The notes beneath the pieces were generated by a model that did no database searches, was not told the DNA's origin, and saw only the letters and a list, made by a program, of their open reading frames with translations. A program made the position numbers and the translations under genes. This document shows, one piece after another, positions 24,648 through 33,316 of a stretch of DNA of 64,000 nucleotides (positions are counted from its first letter, which is position 1; the number at the start of each line of letters is the position of its first letter). Source of the DNA: JAHECQ01 sp963775125 (GTDB lineage: Bacteria; Actinomycetota; Acidimicrobiia; Acidimicrobiales; SZUA-35); contig CAVZHQ010000002.1 in NCBI GenBank assembly GCA_963775125.1, forward strand, positions 496,001 through 560,000, read 5' to 3'.

Positions 24648-25254
24648 TCAGCGCCCGAACAGGCCGCGTCGGGCACCGACGCCGTTGTCGCCAGTGGGCT
24701 CAGGCACCTTGACCGTTTCGTTGATTACCGGGGTGGCCTCGGGCACGGCGTTCTGGGGCCGGAGCTGCGGGCGTCGTGGTGAGCGGCGGCGGCGACAGGA
24801 TCGAGTTGGGCGATGGCGCCGGCGCCACCGGGGTAGCGACCACCGGGTTGGCGACTACCGGGTTTGTGGGCGGAGGCGCCACGATGGGGGCGACAACGGA
24901 TGCAGGGGCCGGCGGATCGACGACAACCGCGGCCACAGGAGCGGGAGCTTCGGGGGCCGGAGCCGGGGTCGCTACGGCAGTGGGAGTGGGTGCAGCCGAT
25001 GGCGTAGGAGCAGGAGCTGCGACCGCCGGCATGGGCGCCGGGCCGGAACCGAGCATGGGTTCGCTGGCACGCAGTTCGACGCGGAAGTACGGCCGGTATT
25101 CGAACGACACCTCTTCCAGTCGGAAAATACGGGCGTGCTCGACGCCGTCATCGTTTCGGAGCTGCTCGACGAAAATCACCGCATCGTGGATGTCGTCCGT
25201 TTGGTGGTACCCCGGCTTGCCGTCGGTACCTCGATAAATAACCATGTGCGACAC
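24648..25254 (-). pseudogene. Conserved actinobacterial protein with Pro/Ala-rich tail, frameshifted
   Basis: GTG 25254 follows AAGGAG with 7-base spacing and opens VSHMVIYRGTDGKPGYHQTD, a ~65-residue globular domain (through FEYRPYFRVEL). A Pro/Ala-rich tail of over 100 residues follows. The tail frame leaves its natural end: near 24755-24758 (a GGGG run on the plus strand) a one-base shift restores QNAVPEATPVINETVKVPEP and the C-terminus VGARRGLFGR, stopping at 24648-24650. The homopolymer makes a sequencing indel likely. The function is unknown. Confidence 0.65.
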
Positions 25255-25341
25255 GTCGTGTCTCCTTGTCCTGCCCATCAGTACGGGCTTGTGCAGCAGG
25301 GCGTTGCCGCAGGTAGCGGCGCCACTAGCATTCCACGTCTT

Positions 25342-25992
25342 GTGGCAAATCACCACCCCCTCATTGATCTGAGTCAAATTAGGGCGGTTACCGAGGCAGG
25401 GTACCGCGGGGATGCCTCGGTCATCGGGGAAAGCCTCCACCACACCAGCGAGCGAGTTCGAGCAGCGGCAGCCGGCGCCGCCGCCCGGGCCGGCCTCCTC
25501 GATCTCCCGCTGGTTCTGCGTCTGAGCGAGGATGCGTCGCCCCTGGTGCGGCGACGCATGATCGAACTGGCCGCTCGACATTCGTGGAGCGACGACGAGC
25601 TCGACGCACTCCTTCCCGTTCTCGTCTCTGCGCTTGACGATGTTTGGATGGTGGCGGAGATGAGCGCGTTCGCCCTCGGCGAACTGGAGGTGGCGAGTGC
25701 CGAGGTCGTTGGTCCTCTCGAAGGCATGGCGACCGGCCATGAAGATCCGCTGTGCCGCGAAGCCGCAGTTGCCGCACTCGGCGCCCTCGGGGCGGGCCGT
25801 GCGGCCATCCTCGCTGCCCTGCACGATCGGGCTGCGATCCGCCGACGAGCGGTGTTGGCCCTGGCGCCGTTCGAGGGCGAGGACGTCGACACCGCGCTTC
25901 AGCGAGCCCTCGGCGACCGGGATTGGCAGGTCCGCCAAGCGGCGGAAGATCTGCTGACCCCTCCGGTCAGCGACGACCCCGACTGGTCATGA
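25342..25992 (+). CDS. HEAT-repeat protein
   Basis: This encodes 216 residues of alpha-helical repeats, about six HEAT-type units such as DASPLVRRRMIELAARHSW and DPLCREAAVAALGALGAG. Such repeats form curved scaffolds for protein binding. The start is uncertain; GTG 25342 gives VANHHPLIDLSQIRAVTEAG, just before the first repeat, while GTG 25291 is also in frame. The 3' end overlaps the convergent mreB gene by 26 bp. The binding partner is unknown. Confidence 0.75.
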   Translation: MANHHPLIDLSQIRAVTEAGYRGDASVIGESLHHTSERVRAAAAGAAARAGLLDLPLVLRLSEDASPLVRRRMIELAARHSWSDDELDALLPVLVSALDDVWMVAEMSAFALGELEVASAEVVGPLEGMATGHEDPLCREAAVAALGALGAGRAAILAALHDRAAIRRRAVLALAPFEGEDVDTALQRALGDRDWQVRQAAEDLLTPPVSDDPDWS

Positions 25993-26977
25993 ACATCTCG
26001 CCGACCTCATCGAAGCTCTCGATGCATTGACCGGCGCCCAACACCACGGATTCCAACGGCTGTTTCACCAGCGTGACCGGCACGTGTGTCGCATCTGCGA
26101 TTCTCCTGGCCATCCCGCGGAGCATCCCGCCACCGCCCACCAGATGAATGCCGCGAACGATGAGGTCCTGGGCCAGCTCCGGGGGCGCCGAACCGAGGCA
26201 GGAAACGACCGAATCGACCATGGCCGACACCGGCTCTTCGATGGCATCTCGAACTTCGGGGCTGGTGAGCATCACCGTTCGGGGTAAGCCGCTCATCAGT
26301 TCCCGACCACGGACCTCGGCGCCCCACAGCTCGTCGGTGGGATGGGCTGACCCGATGGCCAGCTTGATCTGCTCGGCGGTCTGCTCGCCAACTGCGATGC
26401 CGTGCTCTCGCCGGACGAAGACCTGGACTGCGGCGTCGATGTCGAAGCTTCCGACGCGCACGGCCTCCAAGGCCACGACACCGCCCAGGGAAATGAGTGC
26501 CGTCTCGGTGGTCCCGCCGCCGATATCGACCACCATGTTTCCTACCGGCTGGTCAATGGGGAGGCCGGCGCCGATGGCGGCAGCCATGGGCTGTTCGAGC
26601 AGGTGGGCCTCGGCGGCGCCGGCGCGGCGGGCGGCCTCTCGGACGGCCCGTTGCTCGACGGCAGTGATGGCCGAAGGCACGCAGATGATCACCCGAGGGC
26701 GGTTGAATCGAGACACGCCGGCTCGGTGCAGAACCAGGCGGATCATTCGCTCGGTGATCTCGAAGTCGGTGATGGCGCCTTGCCGCAAGGGCCGCACGGC
26801 CACGATGTGGCTCGGGGTCCGACCGATCATCTTGCGAGCCTCGTGTCCGATGGCGAGCACATCGCCCGAGCGAGTGTTCAACGCGATGACGGTGGGCTCG
26901 TTCAGCACGATCCCCTCGCCCCGGGCCCATACCAGCGTGTTGGCCGTTCCGAGGTCGATGGCGAGGTCGCGGCTCAT
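25967..26977 (-). CDS. mreB: Rod-shape protein MreB
   Basis: This encodes 336 residues of the actin-like cytoskeletal ATPase that guides cell-wall synthesis. Phosphate-1 motif: LAIDLGTANTLVW (residues 5-17). Phosphate-2: VVDIGGGTTETALISLGG (~150-167). Adenosine motif: GIHLVGGGGMLRG (~282-294). Length and motif order are normal for the family. ATG 26977 overlaps the stop of moaE (ATGA). There is no mreC or mreD beside it, so it is not in the classical cluster. Confidence 0.94.
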   Translation of the reverse strand: MSRDLAIDLGTANTLVWARGEGIVLNEPTVIALNTRSGDVLAIGHEARKMIGRTPSHIVAVRPLRQGAITDFEITERMIRLVLHRAGVSRFNRPRVIICVPSAITAVEQRAVREAARRAGAAEAHLLEQPMAAAIGAGLPIDQPVGNMVVDIGGGTTETALISLGGVVALEAVRVGSFDIDAAVQVFVRREHGIAVGEQTAEQIKLAIGSAHPTDELWGAEVRGRELMSGLPRTVMLTSPEVRDAIEEPVSAMVDSVVSCLGSAPPELAQDLIVRGIHLVGGGGMLRGMARRIADATHVPVTLVKQPLESVVLGAGQCIESFDEVGEMFMTSRGRR

Positions 26978-27420
26978 GTCGAGGAGCCCTGGGCGGACTC
27001 GGCCGATTGCTGCTCGATCTCGAGGATGTGCTGCGGCTCGAGACCCCAGCTCTCGCCGTCGGCCCAGGTCTCCTTCTTCCAGATGGGCACCGTTTCCTTG
27101 AGCGTGTCGATGGCGAAGCGAGCCGCCTCGAACGCGTCGCCCCGGTGGGGCGCCGACACCGCGACGACGACCGCTGACTCGGTGACGGGCACCAACCCGA
27201 TGCGATGGATCACGGCCACCCGCTCGATCTCGGGCCAACGCCTGCGGGCCTCGGCGACGAGCGCATCGAGGCGCGGGACCACCTGCTCTTCGTAGGCCTC
27301 GTACTCCAGACGGGAGACGTCGGCCCGTCCCGTTGAGTGGTCGCGTGCCGTGCCGCTGAAGACCACGACAGCGCCACACGAGGGCAGCACCGCCCAGGAT
27401 GAGGCAGCCTCGACGGGCAC
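26974..27420 (-). CDS. moaE: Molybdopterin synthase catalytic subunit MoaE
   Basis: This encodes 148 residues from GTG 27420. GAVVVFSGTARDHSTGR, LEYEAYEE, VAVIHRIGLVPVTE and VPIWKKETWADGESW are the core blocks of MoaE, which builds the dithiolene of molybdopterin together with MoaD. The catalytic Lys lies in the IWKKE block. The N-terminus may start earlier, since family-like residues precede the GTG, but a stop closes the frame soon. Its stop overlaps the mreB start. No other moa gene is in the window. Confidence 0.93.
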   Translation of the reverse strand: MPVEAASSWAVLPSCGAVVVFSGTARDHSTGRADVSRLEYEAYEEQVVPRLDALVAEARRRWPEIERVAVIHRIGLVPVTESAVVVAVSAPHRGDAFEAARFAIDTLKETVPIWKKETWADGESWGLEPQHILEIEQQSAESAQGSST

Positions 27421-27551
27421 CGCACCCTCGACGAGGGCGGTCCAGGTATCTCCCGTTGGGCGGTGTGGTCACGCCACCCAGCGTAACCGAGGCGCCATCG
27501 AGACTTGCCCCGACCGGCTCAGGGGGCAAGCGAGCTGTACTGTTTTCAACC

Positions 27552-28878
27552 GTGCACGAGGAAGACGGTCCGTCTCAACGAGACGAGGGACACGAAAGCG
27601 GCGGACCCCCACCCGATCCTTCGCTACGCGCCTGGCGCCACCCGTCCGAGATCGCTGCCGCGCAGGCCGCAGCACTTCGCGATCTTCACGAGGAAGCGGG
27701 CCGGCCATCCGGCTTGCGAAGCGCCATCCACGACCGCGTCGACAAGCACTGGTCGTTCGGCTCGTTCGTGCTTGGTGGCACGATCGGTGCGGCGGTCATG
27801 CTCGGTGCTGTGGTCCTCGGTGGGTCGCTGCTCGATGGAGGAGACGGCAGCCGTGTCGAGTTCAGGGCTGAAGGCGCGTCGGCTGCTGCCGCCACCGTCA
27901 CCACAGAACGCCCAGGGCGACGACGAGTCGAACGACGAGTCCGAGCATTCCACGACGACCCCGGGCGGTTCCGGGGTCACCACCGCCAGCCTCACCCGGG
28001 ACGAATGGACCCGCATGACCGAACCGACCGATGGCGTCGTGGCCATCACCCAACTCGACGGCAAGGAAACGATCGCGACGGGAATCGTGATCGACGGCAT
28101 CTTGGTGACCAGCGCATCTGCGCTCGGTGGAGCCGAGCGGGTCCTCATCCACGCAAACGGAGTCATGAACGAAGTCCTCGTCCGCGGCCACGACCCCTTC
28201 GCTGACCTCGCCGTACTGGTCCCCGTCGACGACTCCCAGGATCTTGCCCTGGGCTCCGGATTCGTCACGGCGCCTCACGCACCCGACACCGAAGACGTCG
28301 TGGATTTGGTGGCCAGCGACGGTAAGCCGCAGCCCATCGTCGTCAGAGGTCACATACTTGCCGTCGGCCAACGGGCGACCACACGCAGCGGCCGAACGGT
28401 CATGGGAGCGATGCACACGAGCGCCCGGGTGCCCGAGCTCGGCGCCGGCGCAGCCCTGCTCGATGAGCAGGGTCGGGTGATCGGTATGGTCATCGACGTC
28501 GAGGACTACCTGGCCGTTGCGCTCCCCGTCGAACGGATCCAGCGCATCGCAGCCGAGATCCTGCAGACCGGTTGGCCCAACCCTGCATGGGTCGGCATCG
28601 AGGGCCACACGTCGAGCGAAGGCATTCTCATCACCGACCTCGATGCCGAGGGCCCCGCAGCGGACTGCGGGCTGGCCGAGGGTGACCTCATCACCATGGT
28701 GAACGACGAGCCGGTCACCGACATGGCCGAGCTGGTCGACGCCGTACGAGACGCAGGGCCGGGCACGACCGTGCGGTTGAACATCCACACCGATGACAAC
28801 GAGTGGACGGCCTACCTGGTGGTAGGGCACCGTGAGGAACTGGAAACCATCACCGCCGGTGAAGCCGAATCGGACTGA
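27552..28878 (+). pseudogene. Trypsin-like/PDZ protein lacking catalytic His and Ser, with frameshift
   Basis: GTG 27552 opens a cytoplasmic segment with WRHPSEIAAAQAAALRDL, then one membrane segment (FGSFVLGGTIGAAVMLGAVV, ~75-95). Near 27,900 the frame must shift by one base to enter DDESNDESEHSTTTPGG and the rest, through 28878. The protease domain has DPFADLAVL (the Asp), but the His site reads LVTSASALGG and the Ser site LGAGAALLDEQG. The PDZ domain (VGIEGHTSSEGILITDLDAE) is intact. So the protein is an inactive relative of HtrA, besides the frameshift, which may be a sequence error. Confidence 0.75.
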
Positions 28879-28901
28879 CGAAGCCGAAGCGGACTGAAGG
28901 G

Positions 28902-29930
28902 TCAGGGTTTGGTGAGCTTGCGTGCGAGTGCGGCAGCGAGGGCAGCGGCCCCGGCCAGACCGAGTCCGGCGACGCCGAGCGCGACTTCCTGGCGCCGTTG
29001 CGCACTCATCGCCCACGGCGGGCTCGGCGTGCTGATGACATAGGTCTCCTCGTTGGAGAGGCTCGGGGCCCAACCCGCCGAACGCAGCCGGTCGTTGGCG
29101 ACGACCCAGGGGTAACGCACGTACGGCTCGATGCCCTCCGGCGTGGGACGAATACCGTACCGACGTCCCGCAGCGAGCAACCGATCACTCACCTGACCCG
29201 GAACCCGAACCTGGACGCCCCCAAGGAGTTCTCGGAATGCCTCGGGACCGATCCAGCCGTCGGGGGCAACGTTGTAGACACCCGACAGCCGCCGACCGGC
29301 AACCACCGCCAAGGCGGACGCCAAATCCTCGTGGTGCAGGAACTGGACCGGAGGGTCGGCCTGATCGGGCCGGACCGAGGCCGCGGCACGGATGGCGGCC
29401 GCCACCCAGCTGACGCCGGTTTCCGACACGGTCGTCGCCGGACGCAGGATCGCCAGTTCCCGCCCCTGACGCTCGGCCCATTCGACCGAGCGGGCCTCGA
29501 TCAGCTGCTTGGTGACCGCGAACTCGAGTTCGACGTTTGGCCGCAGCGGCTCGGATTCGGTGAGCGGGATCGGGTTGTCGGCATGCGCGCCGTAGACCGT
29601 CGCCGACGACAGCACGACGAGGTGCGCAACTTCGGCCCGGTCGACCGCGGCAAGCACGGTGTTCAGCAGGAGCAGCGCGGCCGAGGCGTCGCCGCGTCTA
29701 CTGCTGTCCTCGGCCAGGTGCACGACGGTGTCGGCACCCGAGAACGCCGCAGCGAGATCGCCCGAGAGGACATCCATCCGCTTCACCGTGACCCGATCGG
29801 CCGCGGCGACTCCCGGCTGCGGCGCCTGATCCAAGGCGACGACGCGCGCCACCGACGAGTCGGCCGAGAGCTGACGAATGGTCCGACTGCCTACTGCGCC
29901 GGCGGCCCCGGTGACCGCGATCGTTGTCAC
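28902..29930 (-). CDS. NAD-dependent epimerase/dehydratase-like (SDR) protein with C-terminal membrane segment
   Basis: This encodes 342 residues from GTG 29930. The Rossmann motif TIAVTGAAGAVGSRTIRQL (residues 3-21) and VVHLAEDSS are clear. The active-site region reads VVLSSATVYGAHAD, with a downstream FAVTKQ segment in place of YxxxK, so the catalytic Tyr is replaced by Phe. The C-terminus has a hydrophobic segment (VALGVAGLGLAGAAALAAAL). It may be a sugar or steroid epimerase-like protein; the substrate is unknown. It is divergent from the metalloprotease gene with only 17 bp between the starts. Confidence 0.82.
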   Translation of the reverse strand: MTTIAVTGAAGAVGSRTIRQLSADSSVARVVALDQAPQPGVAAADRVTVKRMDVLSGDLAAAFSGADTVVHLAEDSSRRGDASAALLLLNTVLAAVDRAEVAHLVVLSSATVYGAHADNPIPLTESEPLRPNVELEFAVTKQLIEARSVEWAERQGRELAILRPATTVSETGVSWVAAAIRAAASVRPDQADPPVQFLHHEDLASALAVVAGRRLSGVYNVAPDGWIGPEAFRELLGGVQVRVPGQVSDRLLAAGRRYGIRPTPEGIEPYVRYPWVVANDRLRSAGWAPSLSNEETYVISTPSPPWAMSAQRRQEVALGVAGLGLAGAAALAAALARKLTKP

Positions 29931-29947
29931 CGTCCTACGATGCCCCT

Positions 29948-31186
29948 GTGAGCCACAGCGATCCACCGGGAAATCCAAACTTTGGTTTCGGCGATTTGAA
30001 CAAACTGTTCGCAGGACTCACCGGCGGCGACCCGTGGGGCCAGGCCGCGCAGATCGCCCAGAGCGTGGCAACCAGCGGTGTGTCGGAAGGCAATGTCGAC
30101 CCGGTCGTGCGCATGGCCTTCGAAGACCTGGCTCGAGTGGCCGACCTCCACGTGCGCCAGGCCCCCGGACTTCATCTCCCGGCCCAGACCTCCCTGCGCC
30201 CGGTGACCCGATCAGCCTGGGCCCAGACCAGCCTGACGACCTACCGCCCGTTCTTCGAACGGTTCGGTCAGGCACTCGCCCGCCCCACCACGGAACAGAT
30301 GAGCTTGCCGGGCGACGATGCGCTTGCTCCAGACCCTCTGTCGGCCATGTTCGGCCAGATGTTCCAGTCGCTCAGCCCGATGATGGTCGCCATGTCGGCC
30401 GGCTCGATGATCGGACACCTCGCGCAGATGGCCCTTGGTCAGTACGACCTGCCGGTTCCTCGTCCCACCGATGATGTCCTCGTCGTCCCGTCGGCCATCG
30501 ACGCCGCTGCGGCCGAGTGGGGTGTCCCGCTGGCGGAAATGCGCTTGTGGGTCTTGATCCACGAACTCGTCGCTCACGCCATCTTGTCGGTACCTCACGT
30601 ACGAGACCGGCTCGACGCCCTTTTCATCGACTTCGCCACCGCGTTCCGTCTCGACTCACCCGCGCTGACCGAGCAGTTCGAGGGACTCACCGACTTCACC
30701 AAGATCGGCGAACTGGCCGAGACGTTCAACGATCCCGGCGCCCTGTTCGCCATGATGCGAACCCCCACCCACGATCTTCTCGTCCCTCAACTCGAGGCCT
30801 TGGTCGCCGTGGTGCTCGGCGCCATCGACTACTTGATGACCCGCATCTGCACCAACCTGATTCCCAGCCACCCCCACATCCGGATGCAGTTCTCCAACCG
30901 TACGGCCGACGCGTCGCCTGCCGATCGCTTCATGGAACACCTCCTCGGCCTCGACATCACGGTGGAGACCATCGAACGGGGCCGGCGCTTCGTCGCCGGT
31001 GTCGTCGACCGGATCGGCGATGACGGCTTGGTTCGGCTGTGGCAGGACGAACTGGATCTCCCGACGCCCGCCGAGGTCAACGCGCCCGGATTGTGGATCG
31101 CCCGAATCGGACTCGATCCCGAACTTCCCGGCGGTAGCGCTATCGAGGTTCCGGACGATCTCTCCGGCCTCGACGACCTTCCCTGA
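29948..31186 (+). CDS. DUF2342-type (zincin-like) putative metalloprotease
   Basis: This encodes 412 residues from GTG 29948. FGFGDLNKLFAG and DPWGQAAQIAQ begin the protein, as in actinobacterial 'zinc-dependent metalloprotease' proteins. The helix expected to carry HExxH reads LWVLIHELVAHAILSVPH, that is HELVAH, with one extra position before the second His. The C-terminal half includes DYLMTRICTNLIPSHPHIRM. The catalytic state is therefore doubtful. Its last 47 bp overlap the convergent transporter gene. Confidence 0.8.
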   Translation: MSHSDPPGNPNFGFGDLNKLFAGLTGGDPWGQAAQIAQSVATSGVSEGNVDPVVRMAFEDLARVADLHVRQAPGLHLPAQTSLRPVTRSAWAQTSLTTYRPFFERFGQALARPTTEQMSLPGDDALAPDPLSAMFGQMFQSLSPMMVAMSAGSMIGHLAQMALGQYDLPVPRPTDDVLVVPSAIDAAAAEWGVPLAEMRLWVLIHELVAHAILSVPHVRDRLDALFIDFATAFRLDSPALTEQFEGLTDFTKIGELAETFNDPGALFAMMRTPTHDLLVPQLEALVAVVLGAIDYLMTRICTNLIPSHPHIRMQFSNRTADASPADRFMEHLLGLDITVETIERGRRFVAGVVDRIGDDGLVRLWQDELDLPTPAEVNAPGLWIARIGLDPELPGGSAIEVPDDLSGLDDLP

Positions 31187-32576
31187 CCGGCTGCTCGGTC
31201 GAGCGTCCCCCACGAGCGCCCCGCGCTCGGCCGACCAGCTGGTCCGCCAGCCGTTTCGGGTCGACACCGACCGAAGCGAACAGCTTGGGGGTGGCGTCCT
31301 TTCCGAGCCAGTAGCTGACCGCGGCAAAGGCTGCCGTCACCGCCAGCGTCAGATAGCCGAGGCGGGCCGGGATGCGCAGAATCACGGGAATCAACGCGCC
31401 GAATACCCACGCCAACTGGAAACGCGATTCGAATCGACTGAAGAAGCGGCCGAGATTGGCGTGGGTGGCGTCCCGCTGCACGATCGCGTCGAACGACTGC
31501 TTGCCGGCCTGGGCCGTCAGGGCGGCGACACCGGCGAACATCATGGCCCCGACCAAGCCGCCGGCCAGCGCTGCGAGCAAACCCACGACCGCAACCCCGC
31601 CGAGGGTTCCCACCAAGATCCGTTCCTCGGTGGCCAGACGACGCATCCGAGGAGAGATCACGGCTCCAGCGAGCCCGCCTACCCCGGTGGCCACCAGAAC
31701 CAGGCCGAAGTGCCACACGGGCGATCCGCCGGTGGCCAAGTCGAGGCGTTCAGCTCCGAGTGCTTGCCGGACGCGGTGGCCGATCTCAACGCCGATTCCC
31801 GTCGGCCCAGGGTCGATGCCGCCTCGAAGCTCGAACGCCAGGAGCATGGTGAGGAACCCGACAACCCCGCGGAGGTAGCCCATCGCCGACGCGGCCAACA
31901 CGATGCCCGAACCCCGGGCTTCGGCCTTCTCCTCGGGTCCTGCAGGCTCGGCCGCAATGCGAGTTGCGGGGATCTTGAAACCGAAGCCACCGGCAACACA
32001 GAACACCACCGCCGCCAAGCCGAGCGTCCACGGGGCGCCACCGAGCTTGAGCAACAGCACACCCGGAATTCCGGCCAAGCCTGCGGCGATGGACGAAATG
32101 ATCGAGAGGCGAGAATTGGCGCGCACCAACCCCTCCTGGTCGGGAACCGTCGAGGGCACCAGGGCACTCTTCGCGATGTGATGTGTCTTGCCCATGACCA
32201 GCATCGAGAAGGCGAACGGGAACAACAGCAGGCTGTCGACATACGCCGCCATCCCGACGGCGAGCGCGGCCCGCACGAACGACGCCCCGATCAGGACGAA
32301 CCGGTGCCCACCCTTGATCCGGTCCATCGCCGGACCCACCCAGGGGGCAACGACACCGAACGGGGCCACCGTGAGAAGCAAGTAGAGGGCCACCCGCCAA
32401 CGGGCGTCGTTGGGGTCGATCGAGAAGAACAGCGAGTCGGCGAGGGCAATTGCCACCAGCGCGTCGCCACCAGCGCCGAAGCCATGGGCCCGGGCCAAAC
32501 GGGCGAAGGCCGGCACTCGAAACGCAGCCGCGCCTCGCGCAATCTTCCGCTCGGGTTCGGCGTCGGCGGCACTCAC
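31140..32576 (-). CDS. MFS-type transporter
   Basis: This encodes 478 residues with about 10-12 membrane segments (VALYLLLTVAPFGVVAPWVG and others). GPAMDRIKGGHRFVLIG corresponds to the MFS loop between segments 2 and 3. The C-terminal ~30 residues are Arg-rich and lie over the convergent gene. The substrate is unknown. It begins 35 bp after regX3 on the same strand, so it may be read through from the Pho locus. Confidence 0.82.
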   Translation of the reverse strand: MSAADAEPERKIARGAAAFRVPAFARLARAHGFGAGGDALVAIALADSLFFSIDPNDARWRVALYLLLTVAPFGVVAPWVGPAMDRIKGGHRFVLIGASFVRAALAVGMAAYVDSLLLFPFAFSMLVMGKTHHIAKSALVPSTVPDQEGLVRANSRLSIISSIAAGLAGIPGVLLLKLGGAPWTLGLAAVVFCVAGGFGFKIPATRIAAEPAGPEEKAEARGSGIVLAASAMGYLRGVVGFLTMLLAFELRGGIDPGPTGIGVEIGHRVRQALGAERLDLATGGSPVWHFGLVLVATGVGGLAGAVISPRMRRLATEERILVGTLGGVAVVGLLAALAGGLVGAMMFAGVAALTAQAGKQSFDAIVQRDATHANLGRFFSRFESRFQLAWVFGALIPVILRIPARLGYLTLAVTAAFAAVSYWLGKDATPKLFASVGVDPKRLADQLVGRARGARGGRSTEQPVREGRRGRRDRPEPR

Positions 32577-32611
32577 CTTCGCAGAGTAGACGGTGCGGTG
32601 TGAGCCGTGGT

Positions 32612-33316
32612 TTACGCTCGCGGCTTCTCGTACTTGTATCCGAGACCCCGAATGGTCACGATGCGCGTCGGGTTCGACGGATCGTCCTCGACCTTGGCCC
32701 TGATGCGCTTCACGTGCACGTCGAGGGTCTTGGTGTCCCCCACGTAATCGTGACCCCAGACCCGATCGATCAGGGTCTCCCGCGAGAGCACACGACCGGC
32801 GTTCTCCATGAGCAGCAGGAGCAGGTCGAACTCCTTCAACGCAATCGGCACGTGGACGCCGCGGACGATCACTTCATGGCTGTCGGGGTCCACGCTGATG
32901 TCGCCCACCTGGACCGTTGACGTCTTGACCGGCCCGGCGACCACTGCGTCATCAGCCCGCCGAAGCACTGCTCGAACCCGGGCGATGAGCTCGCGCATTC
33001 GGTAGGGCTTGGTGATGTAGTCGTCGGCTCCGACCTCCAGGCCGACGACGGTGTCGACTTCGCTCGACTTGGCGGTGACCATGATGATCGGCACCTTGGA
33101 CCGGCGTCGGATCTCTCGACACACGTCGATCCCCGAGATTCGGGGCAACATCAGGTCGAGAAGGATCACGTCGGGATTGTCGGCGTCGAAACGGGCCAAC
33201 GCCTCGGCGCCGTCGCGGGCGACGACCACTTCGAAGCCCTCCTTCGACAGGCCGAGGGTCAACACGTCCACGAAGGCCTCCTCGTCCTCGACGACAAGAA
33301 TGCGCGGGGTCTTCAC
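32612..33316 (-). CDS. regX3: Response regulator, RegX3/PhoB-like
   Basis: This encodes 234 residues. The receiver domain has the acidic pocket ILVVEDEE, the phosphorylated Asp in VILLDLMLPR (~54), the Thr in MVTAKSSE and the Lys in YITKPYRMREL. The C-terminal OmpR-type winged helix has IALKEFDLLLLLMENAGRVL and TLDVHVKRIRAKVE with RGLGYKY. In actinobacteria RegX3 (PhoP) activates phosphate-uptake genes when phosphate is low, by binding 11-bp repeats like those upstream of pstS. Its start overlaps the senX3 stop by 4 bp. Confidence 0.93.
   Translation of the reverse strand: MKTPRILVVEDEEAFVDVLTLGLSKEGFEVVVARDGAEALARFDADNPDVILLDLMLPRISGIDVCREIRRRSKVPIIMVTAKSSEVDTVVGLEVGADDYITKPYRMRELIARVRAVLRRADDAVVAGPVKTSTVQVGDISVDPDSHEVIVRGVHVPIALKEFDLLLLLMENAGRVLSRETLIDRVWGHDYVGDTKTLDVHVKRIRAKVEDDPSNPTRIVTIRGLGYKYEKPRA

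Noticed and set aside
24700..25938. Single 412-codon minus-strand reading through the HEAT gene and the Pro-rich tail
   Set aside because: Upstream of GTG 25254 it is antisense to the HEAT-repeat gene. The ribosome site and the conserved domain begin at 25254, and the natural C-terminus lies in another frame.
12681..28878. Programmed ribosomal frameshifting as the explanation for the split genes
   Set aside because: No slippery heptamer with downstream structure was evident at the shift points, and the shifts fall in unrelated genes. Indel error or ordinary mutation is simpler.
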